This document shows positions 40,504 to 48,314 of a DNA stretch of 64,000 nt, piece after piece. A program made the translations under genes and the position numbers. Source of the stretch: Thermoplasmata archaeon (GTDB taxonomy: Archaea > Thermoplasmatota > Thermoplasmata > Thermoplasmatales > Thermoplasmataceae); the NCBI GenBank assembly GCA_021817255.1, contig JAKAVO010000004.1, positions 1-64,000 of the forward strand, written 5' to 3'. The first letter of the stretch is position 1, and each line of letters starts with the position of its first letter. The notes beneath the pieces were generated by a model. The model saw only the letters and a program-made list of their open reading frames with translations, was not told where the DNA came from and did not search any database.

Positions 40504-43500
40504 ATGAAAAGAATTGCACTTATTGCACTTATTACATTTATTTTACTTCTGCCAGGGGTGCCACTTTCTCTTAACAACCCTGGGAACCTGATAACACATC
40601 ATTTCAAGGAGAACGAAGCCCCTGCAATTAAAAACACAGATGGCGTAAGCATAGGATTGATCAATAATGGGTCTGATCTGTGCCATTCTAATTTCAACGC
40701 TTCAAAAACCAGATACCCCTTTTATGTTGAAGGAGCCAATTATTACAATCGAAGTGGAGTATATTTTCTGGTCAATTCCAGTGCATTGTCCCTGAATATG
40801 TCCTGGAATGAGAATGAAAGTTACTCTATGACTGAATCATATTATCATGCATCTTATGAAGGGCATTCCATTTCAGGCTGTTTTGGCTTGAAATATGGGT
40901 CGTACTTTACCGTTATCCAAAACCAAAGTGAAACTAAAATTCTTAAACTGGATCAGAACACTTTTTACGCACTGTCTTTCAGTTTTCTTGGAAACCACGT
41001 TGAAATAAAGGTGTGCTCGCAGAACACACTCTCATTCGCTGGCATGTTCAATTCCAGCTCTTCCAAAACGTATTCCAGTGCCCTGAACCTGACAGTTGAG
41101 GGGAATTATTACAATTTAAATTTTCAAAAACCCTGTGTTTCAAACCATCTCTGCGAAGCATATTCTCCTTTATTGCAACAACCAAACACCACAGCACAAA
41201 AGGGAAACTCATCCATCAGTGGTCTGGGTGCAGGAGATTTCACCTGCGACAGCGCAACCGGAACCTTCACATTTGTAAAGAATAATGACTCCATCGTGGA
41301 ATATAATCCTTCATCAAATAGAAGCAATCAGATTTATTCCTCAGGCACTGCTAAAATAATATGTTCAGTTTCAGGCAACAGTGCAACATACTGGATAATA
41401 AAAAATGAGTCAGGCTCAAATTACTGCGTTGAAGAATTAAACAACTCAAATTTAACATTACTTCCTGTTCAGGCTGTGGATCCTCCTCATGGAAATTTTC
41501 GCACTGTCATAATAAACAATGGACTCTCCTTCTATAACAACACACAGGTGATATATGCATTAAACGGTTCTCTAATTTACAATTACAGTGCAGTTCTGAA
41601 TAAAACATGGGCAATTGGCGGGATTTCCCAGCATTCAGGCACAATCTGCCTTTATTTTAGAAATGAGAGTGGCCTGTCGTCGTACAATACAGGTGACGGG
41701 AAACTGGTATATTTCAAAAATTTCAGCACAATTTCACCTTTAAAAACGCAGAGTGGGCAGGCATACTTTGGGATTAGTTACAGAAAAAACCAGAGCAGTT
41801 TCTATTATCCCGGACTTAATGCCATTTCTTCGAATCCCTTAATATTTATAAAAAAAAGCATGGCAGTTCTTGCCTGTTCCAACCAAACAGCGGGCATTTT
41901 AAGCATATCCACAAACAGTGAAGAATTTATCACGGTCTCCGGCATTCTCCTCCACTCTTTCAGCAAATCAATAATCAGCCTCTCGGGCACCACAATTAAT
42001 TTTTACCTTATGGGGAATTCAAGTTCTCCGGATTTGAATATTGTAGCTCCTGCAAATCAGTTATTCTCACCAGAAGGGTATTTCAACTTTACAATTTCGG
42101 GCACGAGCGGATTTGTTTCAAATATATCAATTGGGGGAATTTGCAGGGAAGGAAATAATCAAACGGCATTCTATCTGAACCTTTCATCGATGGCATCTGG
42201 GATTCATGATTATACACTGAAGATAATAACCGGAACGCTTTATTATACAACTAGGACGGGAATAGTTACAGTTGACAGTTCCTATCCGAATTTGGCATTC
42301 GCCCAGAAGACAAATAATGGAATATATTCAGGTGAGGTTTTATGTGCTAAATATTCTGATTCTATAAGCATCAGGAACATAAGTGCATTTGGCATTAATT
42401 ACACCGTAAATGCACATATGTCCACAATATCCTTCTTCACACCTTATAGAATAAGTGGGGATTCATTGTCATTTTCTGTTGTTTTTAAGGATATTTACAA
42501 TGTTTCAAGGAGCATAACACTGTCATTTAGATTCTATGGGGAAAACAGCTCAAAAATTCTGCCTGACATCTACGAAAATGAAATATTCAACAGCAAAAAT
42601 CTACACATAACATTTCGGGGGAATTCAGAAAATGTGTCTTCACTTATTCTGGAAGTTAAGAATCTATCATCAGGAAAGAAATTCAACTTCTCCTCATCAA
42701 CCAATTCAACCCATCTTTTCCTTCCAAACGGGAATTACACCATGTCCACATTCGGGTTATTCAGGCCCGGGAACCTTGATCTCATGAATATTGTTAATTT
42801 TTCAGTCCTGTCTAAAAATCTGAGTATCCTCTCAGAAAATAAACCAGAAAAATATTACTCTTTTTATGGCAACTCCGAAAATAACTCATTTCATTTCCGG
42901 TTCAATGCAAATATTCAAGGAACGTGGTCAGTCAGCATAATGCACAACCTGAATCTACTCTACAGCGAAAGAATTGGCAATAAAAGTATTTACCTCAATT
43001 CAACGGGCCTAGAAAACGTGTTTCGGGAAAATGGAACATTCTCAATTTATTTTAACTACAGTTCCATAAACCACCACTTTCATTCCAGTGAAATTAATCT
43101 GCTGGTGAACAATTCTGTACCATATTTCACGTCTCCTTCTAATTATTTTACAAACAGGCCTGCCTTAAATATTTCTGGCACTTTCAGAACAAATGGAAAA
43201 ATCTGTATCGGCCATAATGGCACAATGCTTGATTTCAATGGTTCCTTTATTCTTGGCAGGCCAGGGAACTACACTTTCCAGCTGGAAATCTGGTCAGACT
43301 CCATGAATCATCTTTTCAGGAACATTACTGTAAAATTTAACGAATCCCGCCCTAAGTTTGATCTTGCCGGATTTACCCCGGCACTTGAAAATTCCCCACA
43401 TTTGAAACTGCACATCCTGGAAGGCAGTGGCTATAAAATTTCAAGGGTATTCATGGAATTCAACGGGAAAGAGATAACTGAGAACGCTTCAGCCATCTAT

Positions 43501-44121
43501 CTTTCATTTAATAGTGATGGTCCCTATAATTTCACAATTGAAGTTGAGGATAAATGTGGCAACATAAACAAGACAACATACTACCTGAACGTGACTTATT
43601 TTCCATATGTAAGCAAAATAACTCTTTCATACAGGATATTTTTTCAGTCTTTTACCGCAGAAGCCCATATAACAGGATATAATACTTCTCCAGTGGATAT
43701 CAGGTGGTTCATAAACGGTGAACCTTACTCTTCAGGGCGGTTTGCTAATACATCTCTCCCCACAGGGTTCGACAGGATTTATGTAATGGCCAAATATGGG
43801 AATGAGAGCAAATATTACAATCTGACCATTCCAGGAATTAGCAGTTATTATGTAATTCCGGCACCTGCCATATTGATATTTGCATACGCGGCTAAAAACC
43901 TTCCTGTAAATAGGAATTCTGACGAACTCTTGAACACAATCCTTTCCGGGGATGACAACACGCTGAAATACATAGTAAGAAAATTAAGAAGGAAACATTT
44001 CACAAGAAGCAGGATAAAAAAGGTTTTCAATCTGTTGATAGAAAGGGAAATTGTGAAAATATCACCCGATCCAGATGGCAGGTTGAGGCTGGAGATATTG
44101 ACTAATAATAAGAAAAAGTGA
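40504..44121 (+). CDS. Large ectodomain protein with single C-terminal TM and cytoplasmic winged-helix-like tail
   Basis: Signal peptide; about 1100 aa Asn/Ser-rich ectodomain; TM YYVIPAPAILIFAYAA; basic tail DNTLKYIVRKLRRKHFTRSRIKKVFNLLIEREIVKISPDPDGRLRLEI. Confidence 0.75.
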   Translation: MKRIALIALITFILLLPGVPLSLNNPGNLITHHFKENEAPAIKNTDGVSIGLINNGSDLCHSNFNASKTRYPFYVEGANYYNRSGVYFLVNSSALSLNMSWNENESYSMTESYYHASYEGHSISGCFGLKYGSYFTVIQNQSETKILKLDQNTFYALSFSFLGNHVEIKVCSQNTLSFAGMFNSSSSKTYSSALNLTVEGNYYNLNFQKPCVSNHLCEAYSPLLQQPNTTAQKGNSSISGLGAGDFTCDSATGTFTFVKNNDSIVEYNPSSNRSNQIYSSGTAKIICSVSGNSATYWIIKNESGSNYCVEELNNSNLTLLPVQAVDPPHGNFRTVIINNGLSFYNNTQVIYALNGSLIYNYSAVLNKTWAIGGISQHSGTICLYFRNESGLSSYNTGDGKLVYFKNFSTISPLKTQSGQAYFGISYRKNQSSFYYPGLNAISSNPLIFIKKSMAVLACSNQTAGILSISTNSEEFITVSGILLHSFSKSIISLSGTTINFYLMGNSSSPDLNIVAPANQLFSPEGYFNFTISGTSGFVSNISIGGICREGNNQTAFYLNLSSMASGIHDYTLKIITGTLYYTTRTGIVTVDSSYPNLAFAQKTNNGIYSGEVLCAKYSDSISIRNISAFGINYTVNAHMSTISFFTPYRISGDSLSFSVVFKDIYNVSRSITLSFRFYGENSSKILPDIYENEIFNSKNLHITFRGNSENVSSLILEVKNLSSGKKFNFSSSTNSTHLFLPNGNYTMSTFGLFRPGNLDLMNIVNFSVLSKNLSILSENKPEKYYSFYGNSENNSFHFRFNANIQGTWSVSIMHNLNLLYSERIGNKSIYLNSTGLENVFRENGTFSIYFNYSSINHHFHSSEINLLVNNSVPYFTSPSNYFTNRPALNISGTFRTNGKICIGHNGTMLDFNGSFILGRPGNYTFQLEIWSDSMNHLFRNITVKFNESRPKFDLAGFTPALENSPHLKLHILEGSGYKISRVFMEFNGKEITENASAIYLSFNSDGPYNFTIEVEDKCGNINKTTYYLNVTYFPYVSKITLSYRIFFQSFTAEAHITGYNTSPVDIRWFINGEPYSSGRFANTSLPTGFDRIYVMAKYGNESKYYNLTIPGISSYYVIPAPAILIFAYAAKNLPVNRNSDELLNTILSGDDNTLKYIVRKLRRKHFTRSRIKKVFNLLIEREIVKISPDPDGRLRLEILTNNKKK

Positions 44122-44153
44122 TATATGACATTTTATTTATCCCTTCTATAAGG

Positions 44154-44771
44154 ATGAAATCTATCTATATTGTAATCGCGCTGGCAATAATCACGTTAAT
44201 GGCAACACCTATGGCAGGGAACATGAGTTTAGGAAGCACTAGTCCGGCACACGTTCAAAGCGCTCCCATACAAGCCAGCAACTATGCCAACAAACTTCAA
44301 AATGTAACAACTCCACCATCAACATTTCCAACGGTCAAGTATTATTACGGCAATGGCAGTTCATGCTCAATAACAACAAGCGAATGGACCAGCATCTTCA
44401 AAAATGTTTTTGATGACAGGTCAATAGTGGCCTACAATTTTTCTGCAAATTCTACACAGTACCTTATAGTTTTTGATATAACATACACAGGCCTGAACCC
44501 ATATGGCGTGCAGTATGTTAATGCGTTATCGCACACGGGGAACCTCTCAAAGAAAAATGAACTGAGGGCATTCTGGATGACTGCAAATGACACATCATGC
44601 GTAAGCGGATACACAAACTGGAAAGCTATCAGTGCAGGTGCATTTCCGGGATTCAGCTGGTCAAAACCAAAGATCCTGCCTAATTACGTGACTGAAGAAT
44701 ACGTTGGAGTCATGGTTGCTGTAGTAGCCTCAGTATTCGGTCTTTATTTCGTCTTCAACAGGCGAAAATGA
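44154..44771 (+). CDS. Secreted/membrane-anchored protein of unknown function
   Basis: N-terminal signal helix and C-terminal TM followed by FNRRK. Confidence 0.6.
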   Translation: MKSIYIVIALAIITLMATPMAGNMSLGSTSPAHVQSAPIQASNYANKLQNVTTPPSTFPTVKYYYGNGSSCSITTSEWTSIFKNVFDDRSIVAYNFSANSTQYLIVFDITYTGLNPYGVQYVNALSHTGNLSKKNELRAFWMTANDTSCVSGYTNWKAISAGAFPGFSWSKPKILPNYVTEEYVGVMVAVVASVFGLYFVFNRRK

Positions 44772-44825
44772 AGGCCTTCATGATAAAAGGATTTAATACA
44801 CTCAATAATTACTATTAGATAGGAA

Positions 44826-45383
44826 ATGAAAATTGTTTTAGGTATCACGGGTGCATCAGGAAGCATTCTTGCCAGAAGATTTCTAGAAACTGCTGACGCT
44901 GAAGTTCACCTCGTGATTTCAGCTAATTCAGATAAGGTAATAGAGTATGAAACCGGCTACAATTCCTCAGACTTTAAGAAAATGGCTGCCTATACATATG
45001 ATGACACGGATGTTGCCGCCAGGATAAGTTCTGGAAGCTTTATTTTTAATGCAATGGTGATAATGCCATGTTCTATGAACACTCTTGCCAAAATTGCAGC
45101 CGGAATCTCGGATTCGCTTATTACAAGGGCAGCAGCAGTTGCATTGAAGGAAAGAAGAAGGTTGATCCTGGTTCCAAGGGAGATGCCTTTAAGCGCAATT
45201 GCACTGGAAAACATGACCAGAATAACCAGGGCAGGGGGCATCATTGCGGCTGCAATGCCAGCTTTTTACACAAAACCTCAGACCATCGGCGATATGGTAG
45301 ATTTCATGGTTGGCAGGGTAATGGACCTGTGCGGGATGGACAACATCCTTGTGAAAAGATGGAAGGGGGAAGAGAGAGATTAG
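44826..45383 (+). CDS. ubiX: UbiX-family flavin prenyltransferase
   Basis: IVLGITGASGSILARRFLE; VIMPCSMNTLAKIAAGISDSLITRAAAVALKERRRLILVPREMPLS. Confidence 0.93.
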   Translation: MKIVLGITGASGSILARRFLETADAEVHLVISANSDKVIEYETGYNSSDFKKMAAYTYDDTDVAARISSGSFIFNAMVIMPCSMNTLAKIAAGISDSLITRAAAVALKERRRLILVPREMPLSAIALENMTRITRAGGIIAAAMPAFYTKPQTIGDMVDFMVGRVMDLCGMDNILVKRWKGEERD

Positions 45384-45834
45384 GTACCTGGCAGATAATA
45401 TGCTGGGAAGGCTTGCAAGGTACCTGAGAATAATGGGATATGACACAATGTACCCAAATCTCGGCATTTCGGATACGGAACTAATGGAGATAAGCAGGAA
45501 GGAAGAGAGAATTCTTCTATCCAGGGACAAACAGCTCTGTGGCAGATACAAAAAATCCATATTCATAGATTCTGATAAAATAGATGAACAGATAAAACAG
45601 GTCACAACTATTGAAAAACCAATGAGGGAACTTCTGTTTTCAAGATGTGCCGTATGCAACGGCATACTGGTCAAAGGTGCTGATAACTGCAGGGAAGAAT
45701 ATGATCCAAGGAAAAAAGAATCGGTTTACCATTGCCCTGATTGCGGCAAATGTTTCTGGGAAGGGACGCACTCTCAGAATATATTAACCAAATTAGAATC
45801 ACTGAAGGTATACGATGAAATTAAGGGAGAATGA
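45379..45834 (+). CDS. Mut7-C RNase (PIN-like) domain protein; ATT start at 45379 proposed (ATG alternative 45400)
   Basis: (I)RYLADNMLGRLARYLRIMGYDT...LLSRDKQL...; C-terminal zinc ribbon CAVC...CPDC. Confidence 0.82.
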   Translation: MRYLADNMLGRLARYLRIMGYDTMYPNLGISDTELMEISRKEERILLSRDKQLCGRYKKSIFIDSDKIDEQIKQVTTIEKPMRELLFSRCAVCNGILVKGADNCREEYDPRKKESVYHCPDCGKCFWEGTHSQNILTKLESLKVYDEIKGE

Positions 45835-46837
45835 TGAAGGATGGAGAGAAATACTCATAGAAAACATGGATGATCTATGGTATCTTAAAAACATCATTGA
45901 TCCTGAAACAACCATAAGAAAAAGTGTCATGAGAAGAGAAGAAAAAAGCGAAGACATGGAAAGAAGCAAAGAGACCCCAAGAAAGCCGGTATTGCTTGAA
46001 ATCAAGCCAGAAGAAGTGCACTTCCAGCCATTCACGGACCGCCTCAGGATCCAGGGCATTATTATTAATGGGCCTGAAGGGACTCTGGGGCAGCACCAGT
46101 CTATTTACGTCTCGGAAGGGGAGAACATAGAAATAATGAAGAAGAAGTGGGACAGATCATCTGAAAGCCTTATCAAAGATGCGCTGTTGAAAGTATCCAA
46201 TAATGCCCTGTTTATTGTCATGGACGATGAAAGCGCAACATTCTGCATATTGAGGGAATATGGGCTCCAAACGCAGGCAAAGATATTTTCAGGAAAATCC
46301 GGAAAGGAATATGCCGGCAATTATTCCAGAAAGGCATATTTTGATGAAATCCTGAAAACATTGAATTCAATGAAATTCTCAGGGCCGGTGATTGTCACAG
46401 GCCCGGGGTTCGAGGGAGAAATGTTTGAAAAATCCCTGAAAGAGAAAAAAACTGAACTGGAATCCCATTTTATTCCATCGACAAGAGATGACGAAAATGC
46501 TGTCTATGAAATCATCAACACCGATGCAGTAAGAAAAATAACAGGCGATTCAAGGGCTTCGAAGGAGAGAAGGTATATGGAGCAATTCCTGGAAGGGCTA
46601 TCCAAAAATTCAATGGTTGCGTACGGAAAAGATGAGATATCAAGGCTGTCCCAGACTGGTGCAATCGGGAAATTGCTTGTGCTTGAAGACAATTTCAGAA
46701 ATAAGGATTTTCAGGATATAATGGATAATGTGCACATTTCCGGAGGTGAGATCATTATTATGAGTTCAGAGGGAGAATATGGAAAAACTCTGAAGAATTT
46801 CGGAAGCATGGTTGCACTGTTAAGGTACAATCTTTAA
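45815..46837 (+). CDS. pelA: Pelota/Dom34 ribosome rescue factor
   Basis: LIENMDDLWYLKNIIDPETTIRKSVMRR; eRF1-like middle and C domains. Confidence 0.93.
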   Translation: MKLRENDEGWREILIENMDDLWYLKNIIDPETTIRKSVMRREEKSEDMERSKETPRKPVLLEIKPEEVHFQPFTDRLRIQGIIINGPEGTLGQHQSIYVSEGENIEIMKKKWDRSSESLIKDALLKVSNNALFIVMDDESATFCILREYGLQTQAKIFSGKSGKEYAGNYSRKAYFDEILKTLNSMKFSGPVIVTGPGFEGEMFEKSLKEKKTELESHFIPSTRDDENAVYEIINTDAVRKITGDSRASKERRYMEQFLEGLSKNSMVAYGKDEISRLSQTGAIGKLLVLEDNFRNKDFQDIMDNVHISGGEIIIMSSEGEYGKTLKNFGSMVALLRYNL

Positions 46838-46903
46838 GCAACTCATTGTTATAGGAAGGAAATTCTCAATTTTAATATACTTTTTAGATATTTGCGGTAC
46901 AAA

Positions 46904-46988
46904 GCGGAGATTGTCGAGCTAGGCTAAAGGCGATGGATTTAGGGTCCATTCCCGTAGGGGTTCGCCGGTTCGAATCCGGCTCTCCGCA
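46904..46988 (+). tRNA. tRNA-Leu (anticodon TAG)
   Basis: 7-bp acceptor GCGGAGA/TCTCCGC, anticodon stem ATGGA-TTTAGGG-TCCAT, long variable arm, GGTTCGAATCC T-arm. Confidence 0.95.
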
Positions 46989-47119
46989 TATTATATTAAA
47001 ATGCTCAATTGATAGAAATGAGAGTTCTTTGCTGCAATATATCCAATATCATACAGATACAGCCGGTATAAGGGATTCATGGCATTGTCAGGAATAATAC
47101 TATAAGGCAGAGCAACGAA

Positions 47120-47156
47120 ATGATAAAAATATTATAATACATTTTATAAAAATATC
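47120..47156. repeat. Direct repeat ATAAAAATAT x2 (47123 and 47146)
   Basis: Identical 10-mers 23 bp apart upstream of the wHTH regulator at 47196. Confidence 0.5.
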
Positions 47157-47195
47157 ACAATGCTATTAACCAACTATAAATACAACTAATGCAAT

Positions 47196-48173
47196 ATGAT
47201 TCAGAGAGTGCAAAGTGAGTTGCCGCTTGATGACATATCAAAGGAGGTCATAAGAAAGTTCCAGTGGCCCAGGGGGGAAAGTTCTAAATTCACCAGCAGG
47301 CCTTCGGTCTACAGAATGGCACAGGAATTTCAGGTACATCCAAAGGTCATCAAGTCAAGGATAAACAGCCTTTTTGAGGCAGGAGTGATTCGTGACATAA
47401 AATTCTTTGCAGACAGCAGATTTGTGCCATGGAATCGTTATTTTATATTATGTAAGACTTCAAGATGCCTGCCGCAGGAAATATACAACCATTTTAAGGA
47501 CCTTTCTTTCGTTGAGCGGTTAATATTTGGGACTATCAAGTTGCCAAATTCCACAGAGGCAGATACAGAAGTAACAAATGAGATGGAATTTCTGAGCATT
47601 TCCATAATTGCATCAAATAAAGCAGACATGAAAAGGAAAACCAGCTTCATAGAAAAAAAGCTTGGGCATTCACTGGACATCCTGGAAATAACCAACGATT
47701 TCCAGCATAAGGAAAGGTTAGTGACCGCAGGCGAACACATCATATTAAATGCAATACTGTATGAGAATCCACTGACCCTGAACATTGCCGTGATGTCGCA
47801 AAAGCTCGCAATTCCAACACGGACAGTACGCAGGAAAGTTGAAAAGATGCTCGAAGAGGGAGTTATTTATCAGGAAGTTTCTCTCGACACAAGTATGGCC
47901 CAGGACACTCTGTTGCCAAGCATAATAATGGTGGGGGATTATGGGAAATGGCTGCCTGGCATACGTGAGTCAAAGCCCCTGCAAGAGAGGCTGTTGCTCT
48001 ATAAAAACTGGTCAAGATTTTCCTTTTTCATATTTTATGCTGAATCATTCTCAAAAGTCGATCAAATAATTGCAGCAGCAAAAGAAATTGACCCTGCAAG
48101 CATGCTTACATACAGAAACGGGTCTTACAATAACCCATATATAAAGTACCCTTTGCCTGGAACTGGAAAATGA
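47196..48173 (+). CDS. Transcriptional regulator with two winged-HTH segments
   Basis: VYRMAQEFQVHPKVIKSRINSLFEAGVIRDI and NIAVMSQKLAIPTRTVRRKVEKMLEEGVIYQ. Confidence 0.75.
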   Translation: MIQRVQSELPLDDISKEVIRKFQWPRGESSKFTSRPSVYRMAQEFQVHPKVIKSRINSLFEAGVIRDIKFFADSRFVPWNRYFILCKTSRCLPQEIYNHFKDLSFVERLIFGTIKLPNSTEADTEVTNEMEFLSISIIASNKADMKRKTSFIEKKLGHSLDILEITNDFQHKERLVTAGEHIILNAILYENPLTLNIAVMSQKLAIPTRTVRRKVEKMLEEGVIYQEVSLDTSMAQDTLLPSIIMVGDYGKWLPGIRESKPLQERLLLYKNWSRFSFFIFYAESFSKVDQIIAAAKEIDPASMLTYRNGSYNNPYIKYPLPGTGK

Positions 48174-48314
48174 AAATGCCTATATTGACATGCATTTTAT
48201 CAACAGGTATAATTTATCTTTGACTTGCAGGGTGGAAAACGGCTAAAATCTGGCACTTGCAAACTATTGGGAAGATGCCAACACAAACCCAAAACTGAAT
48301 TCCCACGATAATGA

